The notes: generated from the sequence alone by a model not told the origin. DNA of 64,000 nucleotides from Climacteris rufus (GCA_013398175.1 VZRZ01005482.1:1849193-1913192), one strand, 5' to 3'. Positions 11,001 to 26,000 are shown, numbered from the stretch's first letter. A program made the numbers and translations.

Positions 11001-14000
11001 GTGGCACTCTCAGTATCTGCTACAAGGCCTCTTCAGCAGTCTCACTCTAGTGGAGGCGAAGTGCAGAGGATGTCTGAGCATCAGTATGACAGCAGTGCTA
11101 TGGAACAATCACCTCAAATGGGCAAACAAAATCTACAGACTTGCAACTTGCAATGAGATCTGATTCCATCTAATCAAGAAACACAATCAGGTCAACTTGA
11201 CATTTGCAGCATTACTTCTTACTTTTCTGTATTCTCCATAGGAAATAGCTTTGATAGTGCCAATGTTCTTATTATCTAATTGCAAATACATGAAATTTGC
11301 AAGCAGCTCTTCCCAGAGACCCAATGCTAGGAGCAGACTTTGCTCTACTTTGGCAGCTCAAAAATTTCACAGGTTTCAACCACACATGAGAGCAAGAGTC
11401 ATTTCCTCAGCAGTATTAGTCCATTGCCCAGGTACCACTAACTTCAGCAAGACTGAATCAGACACTGATTCACACTGATTTCCACATCTTTGTGAAAACT
11501 GGCTGGTTTGGGAGGAAACCTAACTTGCATAGTGCCTGGCACAAGACAGCCTCCCTCTCTCATGGACTATTTTGTCAATCAGAGTAAACACCTCAAAAAG
11601 TGACATAAATGAGGATTACTAAGGACAGCAGATATCTCACTGCTAAAACCACTACAGCACCAGAACTCACTTCCATAGAACTCATTTTTTCATCAAGAAA
11701 TTAAATTATGCCCAAAGAAGTAGCTCTCCCCATTTTTTTACCTCAGCAAAAGAACAATTTGCATGTACAGTGTGAGCCAGTATTTTGCGGATACCCATCT
11801 CTTTGATGGAAATCCTTCATTGGTCAGTACCACAAAGACACAGTCCAGAAGCGTGAATTAGAGGGCAGAGAGTGCCTTGGAGTCAAACCCAGGGACATGA
11901 ACTAAGGCTGGCACTTTGTTACAGCAGGAGAGAGAGATGGGGATGACAACAGCTGTGTGAACGTGGCTTTTTGTGTTCTGTTTACACTTGGTGGGGACAA
12001 TGGGTGCCCCACTTTTCCTGAGAAACAAAACACTTCCCTAGTTTTCCTCATGTTTTCTCTCCCCTAAAAACTGATTTTAAAAGTTGTAAAAAGCCTTGAT
12101 AAGAGCTATCTTGACAAGCTTTCAGGAAGCCTTCCTGCTAGCAATACTGCCAAGGAATTTTTATTGTGTAAACACCATTTAACCTATCTGAAACACTTCT
12201 CCCAAGTGAAACTCCCATTTATTGAGTTTTAAGCAGTCTCTTTCAAGAACCAGAAATTTAGTAACACTTGGCTCCAAGGTTGGCAAAATTTCAATGCCAG
12301 GCAGTCTGATTATTCTTTCCCTGATTATTGGGAATATCTGCCCCAACAACAACAGACATACACAGCCAACATATGTCTCTCTCAATCTCAGATCCCACTC
12401 TGCTTCTTCTTGTATGTGCCCTTACCCAGCTGCAAACTCTTCAAGCTTTGCCTCTACCCACTTGAATTATATTGTTATGTGCTGTCAATAATATAGCCTG
12501 TAACAACTGGGAAATAAAAATATTGGCACAGCCTAAGGCGAATTGAAGATTAAAAAAAAAAAAATCCAGTGGATATTGTTCAGATTACATATTCATTTTC
12601 TTACACAATTCAATGAAATAGAAAACTTTGCCTTTTCTTTTTAACTGACCAGATGGTGCCTTAGCATTTATATTCTATGGCACTTTAATGGAAAGACTGT
12701 GGGATTTGGAGAAGTACAATGTACATGCACTAGCAAAAACACATGAATGTGAAAATGCTAAGATTCTATACAGATTCCTATCAGGCAATGCAAAACTTAA
12801 CTTAAAATATTAAGAAATCTAACCTTGGTAGACAGAGAGAGATTTTTTCCCCTATTTATAAACAGGAAATGGAGGTGGGAGCAAAGGTTAAACTCTTACT
12901 TTCTTGCACCAATATTACATGTAGCAGCTATGACAGGTGCAAGACTAGTTCTCTAAATGCCATTGTCCTGTCTGAGGCTGGAGCAGCCAGAAAGATTCAT
13001 CCAGAATAATGACAGGCAAGAGAGAGCCACTACAGTCAACATTTATGGACCACGAGAGACAAACCAAGGAAAGGAAGGGAAATGAAAAAGGAAACAAAGC
13101 AGAAAAGAGAGGAATGAAAAAGGATAAAAAGAGACAGGATTAGAAAGTGAGACAGGCCAGGTAGAGAAAGGAGAGATGGATAAAACCTTCGCTAATGGAA
13201 GCAGCACTTTTCAGTAGACATTAATTTAACAGTTACTTTAATGGTTGATACTAGCTGTATGTCAACTTGATTGATGCATTGTCACTTTGATAGTTAAGGT
13301 TATTGGTAGAGCTGCAGAATTGATGTATTATTACTTTAATTCTTCATTTGGGGGCTTTATTAGGGCATATGGGAATCTAAATTGAGTAACTAAAGAACCT
13401 GAATTGATTCACTGGAAGCTGATTTCAGCACAGACACAAGGGTCCCTGATACGAAAAGAAAAGACCCGTGTTGAGACATTTCAGACTTCAAATGTGGAGA
13501 CCGGTCTGCACTTTGCATGAAAAGAGACATCCATGACAAAACCTACTGGGAACCATTGTGAAATGACCATTAAATAATTACACACTTCAGTTACTGCCTT
13601 ACGACTTGCCTGCTCTCCCTAATTTTTCTGCCAATCCACAGCCTAGCTCAGGGTGAGAGCCCTGCAGGGCAAGGACAACGCCTAAGAAATAAACAGGGTA
13701 CAGCAGAACAAATCAAAGCAAATGTATTTAAGGAAAGGTGAGCTTTGCCACTGGAAATCTCCAATTAGGTTTTCAAGATGCAATCCATGCAACCTTTTTC
13801 CCAAGCTTTGAACCTTATTTGGATGATGATATGGAAAAAGAGCTGCAGTTGAAACATTTTTTCCAGAGGTGCCAGAGGCAAATTCCATATTTGTTCTGGG
13901 AGAATCCAACTCTCTAGTTGAAAAACTCAGCTGTGGCTACAATGCACCAAGTAATGGGGGCTTTGCCACCACTTGTAGAGATCTCATTACACAAGAAGAG

Positions 14001-17000
14001 AATCTTTACATTGCTCTTACACAGGACACATAAGCAACTGCTTCTTGAAAGACTTTCTTACCCCATGCCAACACAACCCTTGCTGTTCTGCATCAGAAAT
14101 GCCTCTCCTTGACATCAAATCTTTTCCACCATGCACTAGATTTTCTTTCCTGTACACAGTTTTATGTCTGCTGAAGATCCCTATCAGTCATGTTTTAAAA
14201 AACTTGAATTAAAATAGCTGGTGTTAAGGACTTTAAAAAGAGCAATCACTTAGCTAATTCATCTTTAAAAGGTTTCCCACCTAACTTGATTCAGACATGA
14301 TTTGCCTGCAAGGCAGCTCTAATAGGAAATATCAAGAATGATTTTGTAAAGTGGGCACTAGTAGGGAAGAAGCTAGTAGGGACCCCAGACCACTTTATGC
14401 AGCAAAAAAACCAGAACTGAAGTCTGGACCAGGCTTGCTATTTACTTGTTTGGGACGAGACAGAGGACAGAAATATCTGATACTCTATCTGCTTCAAAAT
14501 AAGCATCACAAAGAAGGGGAATGACATATATGTGTCCATGTGATTTTGTTGTTGTTGTCGTTGTTGTTGTATATATTAAAAAAAATTTTGCTGAGCCTCC
14601 TATTTCTTTCATCTCGTTAAACAAATTAGGAATGTTCTACTGGAGTTGGGGAGGGCAAGATGAAAAGATTTTCATTTATGAGAAAACTCTGCCACACACA
14701 CAATTCAGTGCTAAGAGTTAACAGGGTGCATTTTGAGAAATATAAGAAATGTTTGGTTAGCTTTTTAAATGCCTGCAGGCTGATGTTTTCCAGTTGGTTT
14801 AGACTGTGCACGTTTTTCCCTGCTGGATGTAAACTGGGTATTTGGAATGCTCTTCCTTTCTTGGACATCCAACAAAAGATTCCCACACGTGGTATTGGAA
14901 TGACTGTATATCCCCTAAGTGCATTTGGTCATACCCTGTATTAAACATCACTTTCCCTCTGGGAAACACAGATCAGACTTCTGACCTGGGAGCAAGCTAA
15001 AAGCTGACAGTGAATGAGAGGAAAACAGTCATCACTGCAGAATTTCCAGATTCTTTACAGACCAGTACGCCCCTTACTAGCTCCCTGCCTCTAGACAGAA
15101 AGACCGAAATACTGAACTCAGAAGGTCCTTAAGGATGTCATTCTTCAGTCACTTTGAATTCCCCAGCATGCACAAAACCTGGATGAATATTTTGCCAAAT
15201 TTAAGATTTTTCCAGTTTTTAGTATGAACGTAATTTTTTACCAAGTTCTTGTAACAAACAACAGTCTTGCCATGCTACTGCTATGAACTAATTTCTATCT
15301 AGAATTATTATTAAATTCCATTCAAGTAACAAGAATTGCTGCATTTGTCCAGGCTCTGTTGAGCCATAGCATACTATTTCTTTCTTATCTTAGGAATTTC
15401 CTTGTGATAAGAAGAAACTCTAATGTTGACTTCTGCATCTTCAGAATTTGTATTATAGTAGTCGCTAGCATAAAGTTTAAAAACTAAAACCTTTCCTATC
15501 AGTTTGAAGTCCCTGTGCAGTTGCTGAGATCCATGGAAGCTCACTGAGCAACACAGTCTTGAGCACAGGCATCACCTTCTGGATATTCTTATTTAGTGCT
15601 ATATTTGGATCCACAGAAATCACTGAACACAGGCCTTCGTTCTGCACCTCAGTGAATATTCCTTTTCCTACAAGTACCTGCACACACTAACACAAACCTT
15701 GATCTAAATCAGTAAACCCTGTCTTTTCTCTCCAGTGTTCACCTGATTTACCTGGCACTCCGTTTGTGTGAAAATTCTTAAACAGATTTTTTTTTTCTTT
15801 AACGGAAAATCCGTGGGTTATTTTACAACAGTTCACATCTTTAAAAATTCAGTTCTCTTCTATTACTGAATAACCTTTTTTTGGTACGACAACACATTCA
15901 AATGATGCTGAAAAATTATACCAATTGAAAGAGTCTATTCACCCAAAATCAAAAGCATTTCCTCACAGTGCTAAGGATATGTTAAATAGCTTCTTCATAC
16001 CAGAAAATATCTCCATCACCAACTGTGTGCCATCAGCAATGTTGGCAGAATGGCAGTCAGGCTTGTATTTTTATCCAGAGCCATTTTAGCAGTTTTGTCA
16101 ATTTGTTTTTCATTGCTTTATATTTACTCAAGCAGTACTTACCATCTTCAAATATTGCTCCTATCTGAAATGACAATTCAGAGCTGTGTTCTGCTTCACA
16201 TGGATAAACTGCTCTTGCTTTTCGGTGGGCAACACTGAAAAATTAAATTATGAATTATAGCGACTTTTATGAAGACATTCTCTCTCCATTCACATTTGGA
16301 GATGACTAAAACTTTAAACACAATCTCACATGCATCATTACAGGCTTGTAATTCATAGACACAGCCAAAGCTGAAGCTTCACAGCTTACTGTTGGCATTT
16401 CTGAATATCATACTCCCAACTTTCTGCACACTTATTTTTATGACAAACTTGACTTTCAACTACAGTTAAATTTTTTTCAAGCACTAGTCAACAATGAAAT
16501 CAATAGTAGGCAAAGGATATCATACTTCAAAATTTAACCAGTAATAAAAAAATAGTATTTTGTTATGAAGTGTTGGGAAGAATTTGTGAATATACAGAAC
16601 TACTTTAATTAGAAAATCAAATATTATAAGACTTGAAGGAAAATGCTAAGATGGTGAAGACCTTCTAGGAAAAAACTGAAAATACCTCAAAAGATGGAAA
16701 ACAACATGGAAAGAAGCAGAAACAGGATGGAAGGAAAACAGGACTAAAGAGTGAACAAAAAGAATGAAACCACAAAGAAAAGTAAAGACATATGAAAGTC
16801 TTTCAGAGGCAAGAAGGCTAGGATGAGAAACTGAAATTTGGCAAAGGTCTCTATGGAAAAAGAAAGAATCCATATTTTAAAAGAAACTAAGAGAAATGCT
16901 GCAGCATTGAAAGACACTATGAATTGCCACCTAAAACAAAGCCCTTCTGTATTATGCAACAAACCAATAGTTTAAACTGTGTGCCTTCTACCAAGGAAGA

Positions 17001-20000
17001 TGTTCAAAGGAAAAATAAGATAAAACAGACAGTTATTTTATTCTGTCAAAATTGCTAAGGGTGCGTTTTCTTATTTGAGATAATCATTCACACACCATGG
17101 GAGACTACTTTTGAAAAGACAGAGAAAAAGGAGGCAAATAAACAGCCATCAGAAGTTGAAGTGTATATCATACCTTTCCACTGCCTTGTCAGTCCCAGTG
17201 GCAGGGTTGGGGAAGAAGAAGGTGGGGAGTGCAGCATTTGTGGCAGCTGGGTTAGCAGATGGAATGTTCATCCACGAGACCATCGATGGGCGGCTTTGAC
17301 CGGGACTAAGAGGAAATACATTCAAGGCAGAATTAACAACGTGAATAAAATTTCTGATCTCACCAAAGTATTTGAATCCTTATAACTAGACAACTTGTTA
17401 GATCTTCAAATTCAAACCAAATAATATTGTCAAGCTGATTTTGCAGAAATGGCCATCATAGGATTCTGCATTTCCTCCTTGGAAATCTTTCTCCTACATG
17501 CCCTACATCCTAAGCTAAGAAGAATTACCCGAGATGCATGACATAAGCAATAAAAAGGCAAAATGCCCCATTCCTTATCTAATAAAGACAGACAAAGTGA
17601 AACTGCATATAGCAGGCTATTATTTGAGCTGCCACTCTGCATTTACAAGTTTTGATGAATCTATTTAAAAATCTTCACAGTGCTGTACAAAGGAGTGTAC
17701 AACTGGGAAGATTTCTAAAGAGGCTGCAGCCATGACAACATTGGGATCACGGTGCTGGTTCTGGATTGAGATCTCAGCCATGGAGCTGTGCAAACACTGC
17801 CTCAGTGGCTGCCCTCACCAAAATGCTGCTCAAACACTTATGAGGTTAATGGCTGAACACAAAGTTACCAGAAGAGGAGTAGAAATAGCAGCCAAAATGT
17901 AAAACTTTTATTAGTCACTGAAAAACATACAAAGTCATCCCCGACATAAAGGATGTTCCTAATTTCACACCTGAAAGAACTGAAGCGTTCCAGCACTGGA
18001 AGGCTTTCTTTCATTGCATGAACAAAACAACAAATAGTCCAAACACTGGATGTCAGCATGTTTTTGGAACAAAGAGCTGGACTTCAAGTAGTTTCTTTGC
18101 AGAAGAGAATTAAAATAATTTGCACACAGCAATCATCACTCAGAAGTACAGACTTTACTACACATTTATTACTTTGTCTTACTCCAAAATTAACCTCTTG
18201 GGTATCATAAATCCGCAAAGTACCCCCCAAATCTGGAAATTCAGTCAAGAAGGTTTTTGTGGGAGTCTAAATACACATCTAATTAAGGTGGATTGACCAC
18301 AAGCAAAAAGAGGGATCAACAATCACCTCAGTTATAATTGTAAATGAATAAAAGAAAGCAGGAAACCTTACTGAGGTAGCTGAGCTTAATCTTATTGTGC
18401 ACTGAGATATTTAATTTCTAGAAGAAAAGATCGCTATTTGTTGGTTTACATAACATTATTTACAATCAAACTCAACTTTTACGAACTGGCTCTCATAATG
18501 ACATCTCAGTCATTCTAGCAATTATATAGTTAAGCAGGCATTTATTTTGATTATTAAATTTTAAATTTGGTACATCAAAAAAGAATGAATGGCACATTCC
18601 TTATTACAAGGCAATAGCTTTTCCTTTGGAAATGTGTCAGGCAGCATGTGAATAAAACTGGAATTCACAGTTTATAAAACAGCATTCTACAGTTAATTCC
18701 ACAAGTAAAAATGAAATTTAAGTGTGCTGGAATCATAACCAGAAGGGTTTATCAAAACATACTCTGCTTTTAAATTATCAAATTTACCAAATAAAGGAAG
18801 GAATCATATGTATCATAATGAATGATCAGCTAGATTATGCTGACTAGAAACATATTTCATGCTTAATTTTGGGGAGAAGATAGCTAGTCTTCTTTTCCAC
18901 ACATGAATCTTTCACTGCAAAGTTTTTTACATCTTCCAATAATTACATACCTTTGAAAAACAGCACCTAGGTAATTTAGGGGCTTACTTTTACTTGAACT
19001 TGTCTTGTTCCTCCCATTTTTACCTAATAATTGAAGAGTTTTCCTCAGATAAAATAAAAACCTTCAGCTAAAAATGACTTCATTTAAAGACAAACCAAAA
19101 CCAAACCAAAACAAAAAAGAATACCAGCATTTGGATTGTTTTCTCGAAATACTGAGGATAAAGCAATTCTCAGTGGTACTGTAAAGTTTATAAAGTTTGC
19201 CAGAAAGTAAATTATTTCTTCTTCATTCTCCACACATAATGTCTACATGCAGAATTAATTTTAACTCAGCAGGTGAACCCAAGACAAAAGTTTTTTCAAA
19301 AGTGAATTTTTAAAAAGTACCCTACTTGCATAGACTAAACTATTTTACTTAAAACAATCCTGAGACTTAGAGAAAAAAGATTTTCCTTGTGCTCCCATTT
19401 ATTAAATTCAAATCAATCCTCTGGCAGGGGGTTTGGAATGAGATGATCTTTAAGGTCCCTTCCAACCCAAGCCATGTTGTGACTCTGTGATTTAGCCTGG
19501 TGTCAGGCTTTTTTCTGAAACCTGTAAAACAACTGAAAAATAGAAAAATAACACTCCAAGTATATTGCCACAAGAGTATTAAAATGTCTCTAATGCAAAC
19601 TAATCACATTTCAAGAATATTCTACCAAGTGCTCTTCTCTAGTGCACACCACAGACGTCTGGTTTGATTTTAACAAGTGAATATTAAACCTTCTATTTAC
19701 TAAATATTTCATTGATACATGCATCATATTAATCTCTGCAATTTACTCAATCAGCTCTAGAACAACACACACCACCTGCACCTCAGACACAGAATTAATG
19801 ACTTCAAAGCACTACTCAGAAGAGAGACGACACAAAAGGAACCCTCTGACCCAGGGAAGCACTGGTCATTAATAAGAATACTTGGGATAAATACCAGGTG
19901 GTTTCTTACTGAGGCTTGGAGAAGAAAGAAAGAGGGAAAAGAAAAAAAAAGAAAAGATGTGCACATGAAGGAACAGAAAATGAAATAAAACCCTGAGCTC

Positions 20001-23000
20001 CATGCCATGGCATGTTAATTTCTCGTTACAGAGACTCAACAAGAAGCATAATCTATCAACAAGTAAGACTAAACTGTCCTTTACCAGACAGGATTATATA
20101 AAAACGTGCTAAAACTGGCAGGTTTTCTACAAATTCTGAGCCACTCCAACAGTTCTGATGGAAAAGCACTCCAGAAGTACAGGTATGTGGAGTGCTGGGC
20201 TGCTCCCTCTCCCACTTTTTTGACAAATTCCCTTAATACATTTCAGCTGTAGGGAAAGCACTGCAGCAGAATTTGCCTGTCCCTTCAGGCTCCTGGTTAC
20301 CAGCAAGAGATCATGCTCTGTGATCCAGGAGGGGGAAAAAAAAAATCCACATTTTTCAATAGCAATAGTTTCACCATATTAAGAAGAAAGGAAAAAAAAA
20401 TTATAGCTTTAACTATTAAGCACATTCTAGAATTTGTGGGTTTGGTTGTGGTTTTTTTTTTTTTTTAATTTATTGTACTTGGTTACCTCAGGAACAACTT
20501 AATTTCTGTTATTGAAACAGAAGGTTTTACTCAATAAGCAAAATAATTTCCAATGTTGTGGTGTATAAGTAACAAAAGGGTAGATTTTATGGTATTTTCC
20601 TTTAAAAGATTCTTGTCATAGCAAGGCTACCTTGCTATAAAGCTTTGCACACCTTGTTTATCAAGATGATATATTAGAAGGTATTGCACATCTTATCATA
20701 TAGCATCTCAACTTCAAGAAGGTATGGTGAAGAAATCCTTTCTCCTAAGGCTAAAACACAGGCAATGTATTACCTATAGGTAGAAAAAAACAAAAAGCCT
20801 GACATAACCATCTCTCCTTGAGGAAAAAATGCTATTGTCTAGCATACTGAACAATAGGAAAAGAAGGAGAGGGAATGGCTGAAAATAAGCTAGAGATTTT
20901 GCACTGATATTCAGAAAGAAACTTCTGAAAACAAGATTTTATTGGATGTTTATCTGGCTGGTTCCTAAGGTAACACAGCTAAAGAGCAGCCTCTTATCTT
21001 GAGAGCAAGGAAGAGACTCTGTGAAAAGAATTTACACTGCAACTCTGAAGAAAAAAAGGGTTGTTTCATAGACAAGTTTGGCAGCTCCACGGCTGTCATA
21101 TCACAGTGTCTGGCTGACAAACTCAATGAAAGCATTCTTGAAAGGTCTCATTACAAGATGACAGCATGCATCAAAAGGTGTTGGCTATTTCTGATTCAAT
21201 ATGCAATCCAATACTGACCACCACCAGATCTTCCTGCACGTTAAAAACCCTGCCTTGGTGAGAGGGGAGCAGAAAAACACATGGGCAAAATTCTAGAAAT
21301 TGTCACAGCTGCAGCAAAGCTGGAGACAAGACAGAAGGACAGAATTTCCCCATCTGTGTTCCCCTTGAAAAGAAACTCCATCCTCAAAATTTAAAGTATG
21401 TGATATGCACACAACACTCCTGAACCCTCATTTATACAGAGCACATCAGTCAGTGCTGAAGTAGAGGTTTTGTTAAACTTGGATTGTGAAGTCTCAGTGA
21501 AGCAGCTAACACATTAGTGAACTGATCTTTCACGCCACTCTGGGAAATCCAAAGCTAATGCCTACAGCAGCTGTCCCAAGTTAAACATGCAAGTTAAAGC
21601 ATTTTTAAATGATAATTCAGACAAAGCAAAAGTGAAGTGTGTCCATCCATAAGCTTATAGCTGTTCCTTTAAAAAAAAATTCAAATGAGGGGGCTGTGTT
21701 CTGTGGAATCATGGAAAGAAAATAAAAGGAGAAAAAAAGGAAAGAAAGAGAATAAAAAATAAAAGAAGAAAAAGAAAAAAGGGAAAAAAGAAAAGAAAGA
21801 AGGAAAAAACAAAAAAAATTTTCACCCATCCCAGTGCTTGCATCCACCTCTCCCTGCCCTGAGCACACATACCATTTACCCTGTGCTCACACAGCAGCAC
21901 TGCTGTCAAGCCCATTGGAAGACAAGGAGATGGCAAAGTCTGTTTTGGAGGAACCACATGACTAAGTTATATTATGCCTGTCTCAAAGAAGCTGCAAAAT
22001 GAGGGCTATTGCTCGGCTTGCATAAAGAAAGGGTACAAAAAGAAGTGCCTGCTCCGCTAAACCCGCTCTCAAAGTGCTGAGTCACTGGAGAGGAGGCAGC
22101 TGAAACAAAAACAAACTGCAGATCAAGCACAGTGACCCAACAGCTGTTAGAGCACCTTCTTTTAATAAAATAGGATGATGACATTAGATATTATAAAAAG
22201 TTTTCAAGACACCGAAACTGAAGTCACTCGTCGTTTATGTAAAACTGCAAATTCACACCACTGCCAGAAAGTACAAAAAGAAACTATTACCATTTTAAGG
22301 AGACTAGACATGCAGTCTAGTGATGTAGATATAACAAGGCTGATGGGAATTCATTCAGCAGTCAAACAAAATTAATAACTATCTTCAAGGCTTCTGTTAT
22401 GTGCAGAACACCACTATCTCTGCCTGCCCTTGCCATCTGATGTCTCTTTTAACATCAGTTTGCTCACCAGGAATTTGAACAGCTTGAGATTTCATGAAGA
22501 ATGAGTAACTTCTTCCCAGCCTGGCCACAAAGACCCTGGATGCTGCACTCAGGATGCTGTACAGCACAAGTCTCATCACCATCTTGGAAGCCTCTGTGGA
22601 TATTATACCCCAAAAACAATGCCCACAGTTATCGTTTGAGATAACAGCTAGGGGGGAAGACTCCTCCCCCGTTAAGTCTGGAAAGAAAACTCTTGGAAGT
22701 TACCATTGAGCTGGGTAACAGAATATTTTACCGTCAGGAAGTCTCAGTCAGGAGAGCCAATTAAGAAAAAAAAACATAAAAAATTTAAAAAGACTGGATT
22801 ATTTTATCTGTTCCTAGTCCCTTGCATGTTCCTGAAAAGCCATTTTACATTGGTACCTCTTTCTCCTCTGGGCTTTGAGCACCTTTGGTATTTGGACCGT
22901 CAGAACTGTATCTTGCATGCTCCTATAGCAGCATCCAAGGTGGGATTCAATTTGGGAACTATGAATCTTACTATTCTTAACCCAAAAATGTAATTGCTTT

Positions 23001-26000
23001 AACAAGCCATGCACCCACGCACACATACATTAATGAAAAAGGTTGAGGGACAGGAATGCTTTCCATCCCCTCCAATTGCAAAATCCCAGAGGCTTAGGAG
23101 AGGGAAAGGAGAACAGGCAAGGTAAACAGATACTCAGACAGCGTCATCTTGAGGAAGGCCACTCCATATCCTGCATCTTAACTCCATCCAGAACAACCAC
23201 CAAGTCACCATGTTCCAGCTCTGTGGGAAACACAGAGACCCTGCAGTCTCAGATCCCAGAAATGAACTCTCCAGCTGAGGAACAAGACATTAGTTTCCAT
23301 GATCTGAATGAAGAAGTGATCATGCAGTACATGTAGGGGACTTCCAAAAAAACAGGGAAGACTGACCCAATTCTGAAAAGCCAGCACTGTAAGGGGTAAA
23401 TCTGTAAGGTCTGTAGATAAGCCTTGACACAGGGCATTGTACTGTAAGCACAAAGAAATCTCGTGACAAGGGGCCAGTTACAGAAACAAATCTTTTCTTA
23501 TCAGAAGGAGGTCCTCTGAAAGATTAATTACAACACATACTGAGTCCAGAGAATATCCAGTGTTCAACTTTTTTGGTTCACTCTGAGGTCAAGTGAAAAC
23601 AGACATAAATCAGCCCACAAGAATTTTAGGACATGACTTGTAATCCACCTTTCGACGAATCAGTCATTACAATAAGGGAAATCTGCACTAATCCATCAGA
23701 GGTGATCTGCCATTAGAACCAGAACTCTGGGAAAGGCTGAATAGGACAGACCTTGCATCAATAAATGGTTCTGTAAGTAAATTCTATAATCAAAACACGA
23801 CAGCTACAAAAAAAAAAATCCCTCTTTTTTTAAAAATTTGATTACATCACATCTGAAACTGCAACTCTTGCAATACCACCTCCTTCACTTTAAATTATGC
23901 TTTGTTCTTACTTGCTTAGATATATTTATTAGATACTGAAGTGTATACCTAGTTTAGCTATCACTGTTACCTTTTGCATGTGAAAAGCCATAGTGTAATT
24001 GGGTGAAAGTCAAACCTTGTATCACTGACTTTCAACTGCAGGTAAAAGGGAACATTGACTATTGCTCCATAGTTCAGACACAGTTTAAGAGCTACCCATA
24101 ACCCCTTCTAACACATATCTACAAACCCCAAACTATCACTATTATCAAAACAGTTTGAGGACTAGCTTAGAAAGGCTATTCAGCTTCTTAGTATCTGAAA
24201 TCCTGAACTCCTCTTTGGAAACTACACATTTTCAACTATTAAAAAAGAGTTTTGTACACCAGAGGAACAAAAATCTGAGTGATTAAGGTGCATATTTCTC
24301 AGTGCCAATTAGGAAAGCAGAAAGTAATGTCAGGGTGACATCTTCCAGCAAAAAGCTATCAAGTCTCTTGAAGCTAAGACGTGGCAGATTTATTTATTTT
24401 TCAGGCAAATGCAATAGGAAAACCAGAAGCTGTGTAGGACAGAGTCTATATGGACACTTAAATCAGAGAGGAAAAAGGAAGAATGCAAATGCTGTGGCTA
24501 AGATTAAACTGAGATTGCCATTGCTGCTCTACCTTAAAGGGAAAAAATGCCCATACTAGTGGAGAGCAATACTTTACCCAGCTCACAAGTATAATTATCA
24601 GTTTATATTTGAGATCAGCTTGTGCTAAGCATCATTGCATAGAAGCTATTTTCAAACAGGACATGTTTATGACACAGTGCTCCATCAAATAGAAGTGGTA
24701 ATTTGCCCATCCTAGGCTATTTGCAGTTTAGATCTCGTGTCTACAAAAACTACTCTGTAACTTTGTGATTGACAGGGAAAAAAAAAAGCTCTCTATGTTC
24801 TACCCTAGAGTGTATGTAAAAATAAAACATATTTATTTTTAGTATTTGGTTCTCGATGGAAGTGTGAAGTTAAAAATAACTTCAGGAAAAAGGTTAAAAA
24901 AAGTTTAGGGTGCACCATAGTCTTAAAGCAGCAAACTCAGGTCTCCACTGAGAACCACCCCTTGCCTACCAACATCCAAGTCTCTATTCACCCCTACAGC
25001 AGTACATGACAACACAGGACATATGTCTGATCCACACAGATCTTTCAAAGAAAATCTAGCATCAGGCAGACACACACTTACAGACATGAAAACCAACAGC
25101 TTAACGGGGCTTCAAAATGGCACATATGTGAAACATCACCTTCGAGTTACACCGTATGCACAGCACATCTTTAAATACTGACATGACAATTGAGCAGTCA
25201 GGGCTTTGTGAGATATTTCAAACTGGTGGCAAAGGCCTTGCTCTCTCAGCTTCTTTGACCACTCTGGCCATGCAGTCCCCTCTTAGTGCCTGTCAGGAGG
25301 TGAGCGTGCATTTGCCGTCATTTGGTGCTCAGCTCACCATGCTGGAAGCTGTAGCTCCTTTTGTTTTAAAAAGGTGGGCCAAGGAAAGGGCATGCATCAC
25401 AAAAATCTCTGCCAGGAAACATCACGGTGACAACAGCTATCACTGTGGAAAAAACAAGCTTCTTCTTTCTTGAAAACAAATACCACAAAAAGTATTCTTG
25501 CTATCCATCACGTACTCTTGCTTAAAGCAAACTACTGGTATAAACCAGCCTTGGAATATCTGACACATCTTGACCCACAATGCAACATCCCTCCCCCAGG
25601 AAACACTGCAAGCAACTCTTGTACCACAAAGAAGTCACCATCACCTTGTTGACTGCATAACTCCAGAGTGATCGATCTCTTACAAGTAACACCCATGTGT
25701 TATAAACATCAGCAGAAACTTGAGAAACCGGATCCTCTTGTATAATTCCATCTCCCCTAGACTCAGTATGGCATTTGCTGTAGCTCAGTGAACACCTGCA
25801 ATACCATTTTAGAGAAGATACTGAGGCTTTAGGAATTGGTTTTGTCCCAATTTGGCTCAAAGTACAAAACATTTTGAAATCCTGCAAAAACAGAAAGGAT
25901 TGTTCTTCACCTAAATCTGGGAGAGTCCAATTTCCAAGAATAGTCTGCAACGAAGAGCCAGTGCTACATTTGCTGGAGCTGTGAGGGCTACCAGAGCTAT

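Larger units (their letters stand above)
8025..16142 (-). other. ARHGAP10: ARHGAP10 last intron (8.1 kb), splits the SH3 domain
   Basis: The intron has donor GTAAGT and acceptor TTTTGCAG. It contains a short TA repeat (8811-8823), a purine-rich tract (13066-13180), an A/T-rich segment with the look of conserved non-coding DNA (13190-13440), and a GTT repeat (14546-14570). No gene was seen inside it. Confidence 0.9.

Noticed and set aside
22648..22675. GGGGGG...CCCCC inverted repeat
   Set aside because: The stem is short and imperfect, with no tRNA, terminator or other RNA context. It is probably incidental.
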